Part shown: in pieces, positions 49,201 to 58,650 of the stretch
Layout: each line of letters opens with the position of its first letter
Numbering within the stretch: position 1 is the first letter of the stretch
Source of the DNA: Marthasterias glacialis
Taxonomy: Eukaryota; Echinodermata; Asteroidea; Forcipulatida; Asteriidae
Reading direction: 5' to 3'
Length of the DNA: 64,000 nt
Assembly (NCBI GenBank): GCA_911728455.2
Contig: OU452222.1
Span: 16,633,686 to 16,697,685 of the forward strand
Made by a program: the position numbers and the translations under genes
The notes under the pieces: model-generated
The model's database searches: none
The model's input: the letters and a program-made list of their open reading frames with translations, nothing else
What the model was told of the DNA's origin: nothing

Positions 49201-52200
49201 AACGTATACAGACCCTTTAAGCACAAAAAGTAGTTCAGCACAAAAACATTATGCTTACCACAATAAGGTTACCGGCCAGACTACCATGTCACATGTACCT
49301 TCTGTGGTTGGTATCCTGCTCATGTCTGCTTTATAGTAGAAAACTGTTGAGCAATATTTTCTGCTTGAACAGCTCCATGAAATTTGGCCTTGTCTGAACC
49401 TCTATGACATGATGACCTGGTTGTTATTTTTTTAAAGTTTTTTTTTTTAAGTCGCCAGACACACAAGGCCTGTAAGCCACTCGAGGGTGTGGGCTACAAA
49501 TCAACTGGTTTTTTTTTTCACCTACTCCTGGGGCTGAAACATGGTAACCCCCTTTGCATTCCGTAAGGATGTAGGCTTGGGTATCATCCATCAGAAGCCT
49601 AGCTGGTTATCTTAATTTATCTTATTATGGATGTTTTAACAGAGCACGTCTCCTCCATCATGGCAGCACTCCTGAAGAACTGCTCGGGGACCCACCGTCA
49701 GCGACTGATTAATAAATTCACGGAGAGCGATCACATCAAGGTGGACCGCCTGATGGAACTGCATTTCAACTATCTGAACAGGGTACAAGTCTGCGATGAC
49801 AGGATAGAACGTGAACGACAGGTAACCTAAGCATGCCCTCGCATGACCGACATTCAAGTTTTTTTTAGATTAAAAGTGGAAATGAAGTTGTCAAAGTTTT
49901 TAAATTTTTGTTCTGTGGTCCCCCAGCTTGCAAGTTTACACACCTTTTATTGATCCATTACATGATGCGCAGCGCACTTACACCCCATTCCCAAAATGGC
50001 GGAAATGGTAGACACGCATTGTACGAAGGTGTGTTCCGCGTCTTGCAACGGTGTCAATACATCAAAAAAAAGAACCACAATATTTCCTACAACCTAACTC
50101 TCTGCAGACACTCCAATGGCATCTTACTGATCGTATGCAATCAATATTTATAGTATTTTTATTTTGTTTATTTATTTTATGCATTTATTTTTTTGCCCCC
50201 TTCAATCTTCGCATTAACTTCTGTTCTTGTCTGTTGTTTACTTAAGCAGATTGTTTAATTACTTTGAGTTCATGATTACTGTTGCCTCTTACTGCCGTAT
50301 CATTGTTTTATTTTTATTATTTAAATGTAGCCAGTTCTTCGAAAGTGAAAATCGGCTTAATTAGGGGGACAAGGGAGGGGCAATCATCAAGGTTACTCTT
50401 TGCTGATTGATTTTCCCTTGCCTCATTGTTCATGTCGTCTCTAGTGTCAATTATTAACACATTGTCCTTGGTTAATTCTGATATTTATACATTTCAAATT
50501 CCTTTTCCAAGATTGCTTGTATTTGTAGTTATTATTTATTTTGAATATTTATGTTATATTAATATCTTATGTCTCTTGTGTGAGTGGATCAACAGGCTTT
50601 CAAGCTACAGTGTTTGATTCTACTTGTGTTGATCATGGCCATCACAACTAGGCTTGTTGTTGTTTTTTTTACTTGTTTATGTTTTAGTTTTGGTATCCTA
50701 CTCAGTGAAGTGTAATTTTGCTGTTTTCTAAGCCATTAGTGTCGTTAACATGTTTACTGTACACAATTGCTGTGTGATTCTGGCGGAATAGACAATAATA
50801 ATAATTATAATCCAACAAATAGAATGCAAGTTGCTGAATTAGCCAGGATTAATTGATGTCAGAGTGAATTATGATTGTTGAAAAGGTTTTTATAAGCTGT
50901 TGTGGTTGTCTTCCAAGGTCAATAGGCCTTATTTTTGACTGCAAGAGAGCGACCTTGGGAGTAGATTGGGGGTCAAACCATAGAAAAAGTGTGGTAAATC
51001 AAATGTAATTAGACTTTTAATAAAGCATTTAACATACAACTTTTGAGGGTTTTTTTATGGACAGTTTTATGATGTAATCAGTGTAAGATATTTGCTTGGA
51101 AAATTTGTATTTTTAATGTTTTGAAATATTTTTTTACTTTCAAAATGGAATTAGTATTGCGCTCTCTTGCTGTAAAAAATACGGTCTATTAGACCTTATA
51201 CCTTTGGTTCAGGTTTAGTTGTATCACCCATCAGGGTCTTATGCCCTGTCTACAACCAGACTAATGAATCCTGGTGTACATTATACAAAAAGGGAGCCAT
51301 ACTACTTAACCCTTCTTTTAATGTCTGAAGCGTTGAACGCAGCTTTTGCTAAGGCTGTTGCTTTGGGCAATCAAGGCTTCAATGCATGTTACCTTGGTGA
51401 TCCAGCTGCAGCCCTTAATTCAAAAAAAGACCTCCTTAAAAGTCTTCCCGTTTTGCTCTTTTCAGCGCCGTGCCCGTGAGGGCGACATCATCGATGATGA
51501 TCAAGAAGACGAGTATTATTTAAGACGTCTTGACGCAGGGCTATTCACCTTACAGCTGGTGGATTACATCATCCTTGATCTAAGCTGCTCATCGGGCGTA
51601 ATCGCCATCAAGCAGAGGGTACTGCAACTACTGAATATGCATGGAGGCACCATCTCGGCAATACGCAACACCGTTAGAGGTAGGGCTTCCTAAGTTAGAT
51701 CGAGTTAGATAGTTTAAGTAATTCAGATAGTTCCCACCTGACGCCACACAGTTTAAAGTCAGCCATCTTTACGGGCAATGATAGTCGTTTTTGATCTCAT
51801 GACTATGCATTATGCATAAATACCGCGTGTGGCATGCAGGATTTTATCATATTCCTTGCATGATTGGTAAGATTTGCAACTTTGCATAGTGGGGAATACA
51901 ATCTAGTAAGTTTTACAGAGACACCATGTAATTATCTCTAATGGGTTGGTGTGGTTCTGAAAAGAACCGATGTTATAACAACTCGACATTTCGATCAGTA
52001 TACTCCTGAAGATGATCAGAGTATACTGATCGAAATGTCGAGTTGTTATAACATCGGTTCTTTTCAGAACCACACCAACTCATTAGAGATAATTACATGG
52101 TGTCTCCGCAAAACTTACCAGCTTCTATGATTGGTCAGTGAACCACTTGGCTACAGAGAAAAAAATTAGAACGCTTGATGCAGCTCAAAGCCGAAGCCCA

Positions 52201-53477
52201 AGTCGCCCATAAAGTTGCTATCTATCGGGAACTATCCATTGTGAAAATTTGTTTCTTATTTCCAAGCTTTTCGTTTATAGACCGATCCATTAAGCCCTGC
52301 CTACCTTAGCAACTGCCTAGCAACAGCACATGGTGTGACTTCCTTGCCACGATCGCAGCGGTGGTTCGGTTGCAGCCAAACACACAAGTACATTGTTTTC
52401 GTGAACGGTATGGATTTAATTTCGTGACCTTTTGAGCAGTGCCTTGAGTCCAGAGAACAATGCAGACAAGAACACTGTTAAACCACGTTCACACGACTGT
52501 ACAGGGACCACTGCTGTGAGACTTGCACTACCAGAAATACGACAAAATTAAAACAAAACAAAAGTTTGTACAGTTGTGTGTTTATCATGTTGGACTTTTG
52601 TCAGACTTTCAGTGGCAATGTCAAGGCTCTGATTGGTCAATACATTAGTAGGCGGGGCTTAATGGATCAGTCTATTCATAAGAGGTTATACGGATGCTCT
52701 GAGAGTAAATGGCACTTCCGTTAGAAAATCATAACGTTATAGGAACAATTGTGAGAAGTAAATTTTATTGAAGAACTTGAACTTGAACTTGAAGTGCCAA
52801 GGCAAAGACTAGGGCTACAAATGCCTTGGGGCAAGTGGGGTCTTAGCCTGTATAGATCCTGTGTAAATCCTTGGCTGTGATTTCTATTTCATCTAGCATG
52901 AACAACTTTGTAAAGGTATACTAGAAAGCTATTATGTAAAACTGTTAATAAAATTACGGGCTGTTGATAAAATTACGGAAAAGGTTTTAGTTTGTTGAGT
53001 CATATGTTTAATTCCTCTCAGATCTGTAGAAGTTTGTCGTGAAAGTTTCCAACAAAAGTTGTTCACAGTCTGAACAGCTAAATAAGTCTCACTTGTTTTA
53101 ACTTTACTTTTCACAGACACAATCTCAAAACTGTAAAATAGTCTTTCGTAACGCTTTAAAAGCCTCTAATAAAATGTAACCGGTATCAGTTCTTACAAAG
53201 AAAATTGACAATAAATCGTAATAATTTAAATTCTAACACCTGCAACTCTATCGCAAAGTGTGTCCCAAAAAAGTCATAAATTTTGATTTTTCTATAAAAA
53301 CACTTTTTTTTTTTACAAGGACCTTGATGTAGTCATGCAGCAGTAACACAAAGTTATCAAAAAGTTGTCCCTTTTGTTATTTTCTCAGAATATGCGGGCA
53401 ACATCGGCGACGAAAACAACCAAGATAGTGCATCTCTGGAGAGGGAAAGACTCCTAACTTTAGTGGACAAATTCTGA
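37446..53477 (+). CDS. CTNNBL1: Beta-catenin-like protein 1, spliceosome-associated armadillo-repeat protein, 12 exons
   Basis: Exons: 37446-37475, 39998-40192, 41757-41863, 42239-42476, 43134-43227, 44205-44369, 45069-45127, 46162-46310, 47112-47290, 49643-49821, 51466-51679, 53389-53477. The phases agree, and the total is 1698 nt (565 aa plus TGA) against 563 aa in human. The N-terminus MDVVELLAFQ, a basic KRKR nuclear localisation motif (residues 17-20), and an acidic/charged segment precede an armadillo-like helical body from about residue 77 to 480 (YPDNPEK, LTDVDTL, FRPEMCAEAAQQGL, FDANKLYCSEILAI, ENRELLGELEGID, KVLDHAMTGPEG, EYYLRRLDAGLFTLQ). From the family, it binds CDC5L and PRP31 in the PRP19 complex. 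Intron 6 (44370-45068) starts GCAAGT, a GC-AG intron; the other ten are GT-AG. The 5' end faces ENY2. Confidence 0.96.
37775..38030. mobile_element. Long foldback, 116-bp arms (CTNNBL1 intron 1)
   Basis: 37775-37890 and 37914-38030 are near-perfect inverted copies (for example TATGTGACTCAGCCTGTGT and CCACACTGACCTCTACAGAG), with a 23-base spacer. It has no coding capacity. The close match of the arms suggests recent origin or gene conversion. Confidence 0.85.
38123..38246. mobile_element. Foldback MITE, ACCCAGTAACTGGGG family, copy 3
   Basis: GTAACTGGGGTGCTGTACTC and AGCACAGCACCCCAGTTACT are inverted. The core ACCGATAATATCAAAATCTC matches copy 1 at 237-374. Confidence 0.72.
39328..39699. mobile_element. 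TIR element, AGCCCCAGCTCAACATTGG ends
   Basis: AGCCCCAGCTCAACATTGGT on the left is exactly complementary to ACCAATGTTGAGCTGGGGCT on the right, within arms of about 25 bp. Inside are a small hairpin GTTTTCGTCTCACTGAGACG and the AACGATAAC/GTTATC pair. It is noncoding. Confidence 0.75.
40225..40535 (-). mobile_element. tRNA-derived SINE, second type, near full length
   Basis: On -: A-box TGGTGTAGCGGTACTTTCC, B-box CCCGGTTTGAATCCCGCC, body CAGTCCCTACCTGATCGG and TTCTCTGGGGTTTTCCTCCC, then TTCAGGCTTGCGAGCTACAG, TTTCATCACCAGAAATAT and an (AAT)n tail (40229-40261 on +). The long - strand open frame across it is not a gene. It begins about 30 bases after CTNNBL1 exon 2. Confidence 0.78.
40583..40885 (+). 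mobile_element. GGATGAGATTCC-family repeat, copy 2
   Basis: GGGATGAGATTCCTCCGTAT, CATCCAGGCCCTTGTATTTT, GACTACACCGAGGTGC and GCTGCCATTGATACGGGTCA follow the order of 8544-8862. Confidence 0.68.
41135..41285 (+). mobile_element. GCCTGATACTTC-family element, copy 3
   Basis: GCCTGATACTTCAGGGAGGC, CATTGCCTTGGTGCCCTTTG and GAAATGTTCCAGAAGAAAAT match 6557-6727. The right end is worn. Confidence 0.65.
41466..41739 (+). mobile_element. CAGGATTT-family repeat, copy 4, close to CTNNBL1 exon 3
   Basis: GTGATTGCTCAGGATTTTTC at the left, GGAGAAAGAATAGTCCACAT and GAATTGTAACATCTGGGAGG inside, and CTCTCATCCCTG at the right. It ends 17 bases before the exon 3 acceptor, so part of the polypyrimidine tract region borders on repeat. 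Confidence 0.7.
42771..43121 (+). mobile_element. tRNA-Leu-headed SINE, diverged (CTNNBL1 intron 4)
   Basis: GGAGTGTCATAGCTGAGTAG, GACCTCAAGTTCTGGTGTAG, B-box GGGTTTGGATCCCG, body TAAAGCCGTAGGTCCCATGT and CCGGTGTTTCTGGCATGG, and an ATT-like tail that stops about 10 bases before exon 5. Confidence 0.75.
43250..43603 (-). mobile_element. GCCTGATACTTC-family element (reverse) split by a TAGACC MITE
   Basis: The outer repeat reads, on -, GCCTGATACTTCATGGAGGC and later TTGCCTTGGTGCCCCTTGAA. It is split at its GGCAATTGCC palindrome by an insert at 43393-43573. That insert runs from AATAGACCTTTATCATGCTG to CATGATAAAGGTCTATT, with CAACCATCTTG/CAAGATGGCC also pairing. The outer repeat is therefore the older of the two. 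Confidence 0.72.
43891..44131 (-). mobile_element. TATTGACCC-family MITE, reverse copy
   Basis: CTTGCACCAACGTCACACGG at the left, ATTTGGGAGTCAAATTGCAC and GACATTGACTCCCAAAATAG inside, and GACGTCAGGTGAATTGGGTC at the right. This is the reverse complement of the order in 19767-19976, with an extra insert near 44030. Confidence 0.68.
44541..44690 (+). mobile_element. tRNA-Leu-headed SINE, 3' truncated
   Basis: GGCTTGTTGTGGCTGAGGGG, CTCAAGCTCTGGTGTTTCTG, CTAAGCAAGACACTTGACCA, then the match stops. It lies in the GC-AG intron of CTNNBL1. Confidence 0.72.
46314..46633 (+). mobile_element. ATAGACC-type element, GATGGAGAAACTAC subfamily, copy 2, at a splice donor
   Basis: ATAGACCTTTCTTGTTCAAC starts three bases after the last base of CTNNBL1 exon 8 (46310). 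The element ends CAACAATAGCGAGGTCTA. It is close to 18106-18414 throughout (AATGGGATGTGTTTTCTTC, GTTTTGCTACATTTGG). Intron positions +4 onward are therefore element sequence. Confidence 0.8.
47455..47945 (+). repeat. T-rich tract ending in (ATT)n, possible retroposon 3' end
   Basis: The stretch is strongly T-rich and ends GTACATAAAGCGCCAGATAG followed by (ATT)n, a pattern of LINE/SINE tails. The T-richness makes hydrophobic open frames that have no start context or family match. Similar T-rich tracts lie at 24950-25260 and 50110-50800. Confidence 0.4.
48174..48274. mobile_element. TIR element, GGCTTGATTTCACAA ends
   Basis: GGCTTGATTTCACAAGGCAC pairs with AGCTCTTTGTGAAATCAAGC. It is 101 bp long. 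A worn piece of the same end (TTTGTAAAATCAAGCCC) lies near 58665. Confidence 0.68.
48717..49391. mobile_element. ATAGAGCTGCTTAA element split by an AAAGGCAAAGTATACG MITE
   Basis: The outer ends CCAATTTCATAGAGCTGCTT (from 48808) and GAACAGCTCCATGAAATTTGG (to 49391) are inverted, as in 5736-5908. A partial tandem relative precedes from 48717. The insert 48825-49220 starts TTAAAGGCAAAGTATACGTT and ends AACGTATACAGACCCTTTAA. Inside it, CATTCTGAGAAGCGTTACGG and CGTAACG-type ends form another hairpin around 49010-49050. Confidence 0.7.
49437..49612 (-). mobile_element. Headless SINE, reverse copy
   Basis: GTCGCCAGACACACAAGGCC, CACTCGAGGGTGTGGGCTAC, CACCTACTCCTGGGGCTGAA and CCGTAAGGATGTAGGCTTGG are the reverse complement of 24396-24612. 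It stops about 30 bases before CTNNBL1 exon 10. Confidence 0.65.
50931..51190. mobile_element. ATAGACC-type TIR element, CAAGAGAGCG subfamily
   Basis: AATAGGCCTTATTTTTGACT then GCAAGAGAGCG on the left pairs with CGCTCTCTTGC and AAAAATACGGTCTATT on the right. TIRs are about 30 bp and total length about 260 bp. It is noncoding. Confidence 0.75.
51903..52121 (+). mobile_element. Long foldback with hammerhead-like core string (CTNNBL1 intron 11)
   Basis: Arms of about 100 bp (51903-52003 and 52018-52121) are almost perfect inverted copies around a 15-base spacer. On + the string CTGAAGA (52006-52012) is followed by stem GATCAG/CTGATC (52014-52019 with 52026-52031) and GAAA (52032-52035), the order of a hammerhead ribozyme core. 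The same arrangement, on -, is at 56414-56443. Cleavage-site and stem I/III pairings were not established. Confidence 0.75.
52277..52676. mobile_element. ATAGACC-type TIR element, GATCCATTAA subfamily, copy 2
   Basis: ATAGACCGATCCATTAAGCC and GGCTTAATGGATCAGTCTAT are inverted ends. Subterminal AGGCGGGGC and TGATTGGTCAA are shared with 58089-58308, and the interior matches 2276-2811 in reverse. Confidence 0.75.
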
Positions 53478-54460
53478 GATCATGTGCAGTTTGGGAAACA
53501 CCTTCAAATGAGTTGTCAGATATTCTCCATGTTTGGCTGATTCAGTGATATGTACCATACAGCCCAAACAGCTATGCATGGGTTTCAAAACCCACTGAAA
53601 GATTCCGATGTTGGCAGACTCCTTCCGGAAATGACTTGGGCATAAAGGTTAATCATCCACACAGTTCGAACATCTCCTCAACGAACAAGGATAGAGATAA
53701 ATATCTCATAGACCCTGTGCATCTGACATCGAGATATGTACAACAGCGCCCTCAATGCGGTCAAAACGGCCGCAAGTTTATTTTAGGAAAATGTTTGTGT
53801 ACACCATCTATTGTTAAGCCCAGAGAGAGTTTTTGTAATGCACGTTATCACCACGCGTCGTTTTCATATCGCGACCAAAGGACATTGGCTACGCCTTCAG
53901 TGTAGAGCATGGACAAGGCTTTCTGCTGCTTTATCGTAGCAGTTGGTTTTATGAATAACTTACTGAATGTGCATCTTTATGAATGGTTCCCATTTGAGCA
54001 GCGGCCATCTTTATTTTATTAATCACCCACTAGGTATATGAGAGTTAAACTTCAGTTAATTTCTTATCAGCTTTGTGTCCAGACCTTGTTGATCCTACTT
54101 TGCTGCAACTAAAATTATATGTAGGTACTTGACTGTGTGAAGGCAGCTTTTTACCAAAGTTTTGTTTTTATGAAAATGGGACATGTGCACACAGCCACAA
54201 TCATGGGTATACATTTTCTTGGCTGTCCATGTTATTATCAACAATTTGAAAACGACCGATGTAACAGTTTTGTCAACATTATTTATCAGTCAATTATCCA
54301 TCGCTTTGTCAATGAAGAATAACGAGTAATTTAATTTCGTGAAATGCAAGATCTGCAAAGCGGTACTCAGTAGTTATCTGGTGTTCGTTTGGTACCTTTG
54401 TATCCACAAGTGTACCCATGATTGTGGCTGTGCACAACATGTACATATATGTACAATGTG

Positions 54461-54740
54461 GCGTGTTGTGGCCGAGCGGTTAAGGGCACCGGACTCAAGC
54501 TCTGGTGTTTCTGATCAGTAGAGTGTTGGTTCGAGTCCCGGTTGTGACACTTGTGTCCTTAAGCAAGACACTTAACCATTATTGCTACGTCTTTTGGATG
54601 GGACGTAAAGCCGTAAAGCTGTGTTGTATTAAGATCTATTAATGCACGTACAAGAGAAGGGGTTCGCCCCGGTGTTTCTGGCGTGGTTGGCTGCAGTTGG
54701 CCCCCTCATTGAGATGCTGAACAGGCTTTGATGAGAACCA
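54461..54740 (+). mobile_element. tRNA-Leu(CAA)-headed SINE, copy 4
   Basis: GCGTGTTGTGGCCGAGCGGT, CACCGGACTCAAGCTCTGGT, B-box GGTTCGAGTCCCGG, AAGCAAGACACTTAACCATT and CCCGGTGTTTCTGGCG. The ATT tail is missing. Confidence 0.85.
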
Positions 54741-54874
54741 GCATAGGAATAGAAATGTAGTGTGTGTCATTTTAGCCACATTTTTGTGTATGGGATTATA
54801 TTTTTGCTCGTCATGAATATGCAGCGTTATACACATTTCTTGTAAACTGTCTTCTTCCCTGAACAAAGGCTATG

Positions 54875-55461
54875 TTAACCAGTAGGCACCAGATACGCGC
54901 CATTTTTTTCCGAGCCAGCAAATTGGTAACGTGTGATTTGTATTTTTGTGCGAAACTCGAAGCTTGGAATAAAGGTGCCCCTACATTTTGTTTGTAGTGT
55001 GCACAGAGCATGCACTCGCCATTTAACGCTTCGTTTCACCCACTCACAGAGGACAGATTTTTGTCCATTATGCGCAGGGTTATTGTGTGATCCCTGATTC
55101 CAGACCTTTGTCCTTTTGTTCCAAGAAGAGGGATTACGAGACATCGAGAGGCTTCCACCATTGTTTGCTCATTGTATTTCGGCTCAATGGAAGTAAGTCC
55201 AAGTGAATAGAGTATCCAGCCTTGGTACCAGATTCAGGACCAATCCTGGGCTGCAGCTCACGGCTGAGGGTTTGAAATTCACGGTGTGGAATTTGACATT
55301 TTCTCAGTAGAGAAACCATAAATCCCGGTGCTTAGAGAATCTTTGTTCTCTTGGCTTTGTCAAGTCAAGGTTTCTTTGTGCCTGCGGTACTCTCAAAGAA
55401 AAATGATTGTTGCGTTTCCAAGAAAATAATCCTGTCGGGCTGGACGGCGCAAACTGGTTAA
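54875..55461 (-). mobile_element. AACCAGTT-family TIR element, 587 bp, reverse copy
   Basis: TTAACCAGTAGGCACCAG at the left and GCAAACTGGTTAA at the right. CCAGACCTTTGTCCTTTTG, TTTCGGCTCAATGGAAGTAA and TTGACATTTTCTCAGTAGAG are the reverse complement of blocks in 3265-3904. Confidence 0.76.
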
Positions 55462-56312
55462 GAGTCATAACTGCATAATATTGATTGAAATCTCTTGCAG
55501 ATGAGCCCAAGGATTACCCCTCTCAGCCCCACATTGTTTATTGACATGCAGCCTGTAGTGCCCAAGTTGTTTAAACACTCAAGCATGAACTACACATTCT
55601 CACACAACAGGAAACTGTTGTACAAAGGCCATTTATACAAACTCTATTTTCACCTTGAAGATGTTGTTTTACAGCAAAATAAGTTTGGAAACAATTCTTT
55701 ATTTTTTTACTTGTTTTCCTCTCATCCAAACATCATTGAGATTGGCCAACTTTACTGCCTAAGTTCTTTTTCTTTGTTTCCTCAGTGTGATCTGTAAACT
55801 CAGACTCTTTTTTGTACCCAACCGTATGGCGTTCCGTAGGTGTTTGATCTTTCCACTCCAATTTGAACGGATTGCATAATAGCAACCTTAGTTTATTTTA
55901 CAATCATTAGAAAGATCTGATCTTTCTCTTTCCATTGATGGTAAGCTTGAGTATGGAGGGTGAACATGGACAAATTTACAGCTTCTTATCAAATTGCCCT
56001 TGTGCTCTGGCTCGAGTCCTGTTTTATGTGTGACCTTGGTAGACTAAAGTCGCCATTGGGGCTCAAGCAGGGTATGGTGCACAGTCGACTATAGTCGCCA
56101 TTGGGGCTGACAGGGTTAATGTACCTACACACTTCATCTGACCAGTTGTAAATATTTGTAAACAGCAGTGTCAATATGATCGCTTAAGGAAATAAACTTC
56201 AATTCTTGAAGGAAAAAAAGACAATCTTTGCACGGAGGTATTCTTGTGGGTATTTTTTTATAATAAATTGCAATCAATAATTTTAAAGTGATCTTTGCAT
56301 GGTGTAGGAGAC

Positions 56313-56522
56313 TAAGAATAAACTATTGCTAGTAAACTTGTGGGTACAACCATGAGTTTAAATCTCTTTTGTGAGGAGTGTCGGCTCTGAAAAGAGCCGG
56401 AGTGGTCTCGACGTTTCGATCAGTATGCTCTGATCGTCTTCAGGAGAAGAGCCCTCACTCCTCATAAAAGAGATTTAAACACATGGTTGTACCTGCAAGT
56501 TTACTAGCAATAGTTCATTCTT
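56313..56522 (-). mobile_element. Foldback with hammerhead-like core string, - orientation
   Basis: Arms AAACTATTGCTAGTAAACTT and AAGTTTACTAGCAATAGTTC continue through ACAACCATG and TTTAAATCTCTTTT. On -, CTGAAGA (56443-56437), stem GATCAG/CTGATC (56435-56430 with 56423-56418) and GAAA (56417-56414) match the layout at 52006-52035 base for base, including the single base before stem II. Confidence 0.75.
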
Positions 56523-57197
56523 AATAATTCTAAATCTGCATACATGTGACTTTATTAAGCACATGCACTTATGGAGTGTGATTTTGCATGTAATTAGCCC
56601 ATATGTACAAGCACCATCTTAAATATATACAACAATGCATCTTGGGAGACCGAGTACAGCTAAAACAGAAATCAAGTTGCCAAGATGGACGCCGTGCTGT
56701 AGTTTACATGTAACTATGCCAGGTTTTTTTGTGTTGTGTACCGCATTGCTTTCAAAATCAGCACGCCATGATGGTTGCTGATGTTGTTTGGACTCGGATT
56801 ACACGCAGAGTCCTTTGCGCAATGATCGTTTCTGGTCACGCGCCCTGGGACATGCATATAGGCTATTAAGGTTGTAAAGCCGGAAAAATTAGAATGCACA
56901 GATAATCTCACGACTGAGAAAATCACACACACAAAATTATTATTCTTTTTTTATATGTTCTAGCCAACATTCTTCATTCTGTTAGCGCTGGTCGTAATTT
57001 ATGTTCAATATATAAAAAAAATAATTCATGTAAACATTTTAAAACATACTTTAAATGTACATGTATTTGTAAAATTGATTAATTACAATCAAAGAAAGAG
57101 AGTGGAAAGTCTTTGTTTTACATTAAAGACTTTGACATTAACCATCCACCAAATTTGAGAAAAACTGTATACATGATACTAAGAAGTGGTAAACCTT

Positions 57198-57623
57198 GGG
57201 CAAGTTCGTGCAGCAACCATCGTCAACCAATGGTTGGTTTGTTACTAGCAGTGCGCATGCGCTTTAATATTAAAGCGCGAATGACTCTAGTCGAACTAGC
57301 GTGAGCTATTTTTGCGTAATGTCAACGTGGAGGCCTCCAGTAATATGTTTGCATTGTTACAAACATAGGCCTACTCACATCTTCTTCTACTCCGCCGATT
57401 CCGCCATTTTTATTTTTATTTTGTCGTGGTTCCCGTGCAGTTTGTCATAGTTAAGACCGAACAAATCCTGTGATAACCAGCGAAGCAACCATTGAATGAC
57501 CACCGTCAGTAGGCTGGTTCCAGAAATAGTTGACTAGGGTTGACTAACCTTAGGTGACTAAACAGCGTTCGGGTGAAGTTAGTCGAACAATAGTTGACAA
57601 TTGTCCTTGCGCGAACTTGCCCC
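57198..57623. mobile_element. TIR element, GGGCAAGTTCG type, 426 bp
   Basis: GGGCAAGTTCGTGCAGCAAC pairs with TTGTCCTTGCGCGAACTTGC and CCC. An inner pair GTCAACCA and TAGTTGAC supports the foldback. The interior holds TTGACTAGGGTTGACTAACC. It is noncoding. Confidence 0.68.
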
Positions 57624-57891
57624 TTGCTATACAATCCATTTTAGTTTAATTTTACATTAACCAGGGTTTTCCGCCGTGACTGGAATGCTTTTGTGCTGGC
57701 GTAATCATAAGTTGCAGGCTTTAACTTGCATGGGGCTGGCGTTTTGTTTAATTGCAACAACATCAATAGACCGAGATGTCATGGTGTGTTAAAAAATTAA
57801 TTTTGGGGGTATCTGCATCTCATTAAAGGCGGAAAACAGTGGTACAGGGCATCCCAATGGATTTAAATCTATTGCCATAAGGTCTATTATG

Positions 57892-58071
57892 GACTCAAGC
57901 TTTGGTGTTTCTGATTAGCAGAGTGTGGGTTCGAGTCCCGTTCTTGACACTTGTGTCCTTAAGCAAGACACTTAACCATTATTCCTTTGGATGGGACGTA
58001 AAGCCGTCTGTCCGTTGTGGTGTGTAATGCACGTAAAAAAGAACCCAGTACACTTGGCGTTGAGAGAAAGG
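57892..58071 (+). mobile_element. tRNA-Leu-headed SINE, 5' and 3' truncated
   Basis: It starts inside the anticodon arm (GGACTCAAGCTTTGGTGTTT), then B-box GGTTCGAGTCCCG, AAGCAAGACACTTAACCATT and GTAATGCACGTAAAAAAGAAC. It stops against the start of the next element. Confidence 0.75.
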
Positions 58072-58088
58072 GCTTAATGGATCAGTCT

Positions 58089-58308
58089 ATAGAACGATCC
58101 ATTATGCCCCGCCCCCATACATGTTGACCAATCACGATAAAATCCTATTAGAAAATGTAATGTGAGCGCACTTACAGCGCGCCTTGCTGTCGTGCAGTGT
58201 GGCATTGAAGAGACGCACAAAGTGCTGCCCACTTGTACAGTGGTGATGTAGCCAATGCTGTGATTGGTCAACATGTTTAGGGGGCAGGGTTTAATGGATC
58301 CATCTATT
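58089..58308. mobile_element. ATAGACC-type TIR element, GATCCATTAA subfamily, copy 3
   Basis: ATAGAACGATCCATTATGCC and GGTTTAATGGATCCATCTAT are inverted; GTTGACCAATCAC/GTGATTGGTCAAC-type pairs follow. At 58071-58090 a second right-end fragment (GCTTAATGGATCAGTCTAT) lies directly beside it, so two elements met here or one was duplicated at its end. Confidence 0.7.
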
Positions 58309-58562
58309 GCTAAACAGCTTCATGAAATTGATCTTGATGAGTTTCGTCTTTATAAAGCTTGCCTTAGAAGTGGCTTTTAAAGTATGTTACATGCATGGTA
58401 TGTGGCCCATGAAACAAACATACCAATGTTTTATTGAGTACATGGGCCGACCTACATGTACAGGCTACAGTTTGGCTGATTTTTCTGAGGGGGGGGAAGA
58501 AAAGGAATTCAAATTAATGTAGGAAGAGTATCAAGCCTCTGCCACGCCAAATTCCAAAAGTG

Positions 58563-58650
58563 GTTTCAGACATCGCGCTCCTGCCGTGTCGAATCGGGAA
58601 AAAAATCAGAATATTTTAATTCGACACGGCAGGAGCGTGATGTTTGAAAC
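58563..58650. mobile_element. Short foldback, 32-bp arms
   Basis: GTTTCAGACATCGCGCTCCT and AGGAGCGTGATGTTTGAAAC are inverted, with CCGTGTCGAAT/ATTCGACACGG continuing inward. About 30 of 32 positions pair, around an AT-rich spacer. The following GGGCCTTA resembles the outer ends of GTTCATAC-type elements. Confidence 0.7.
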
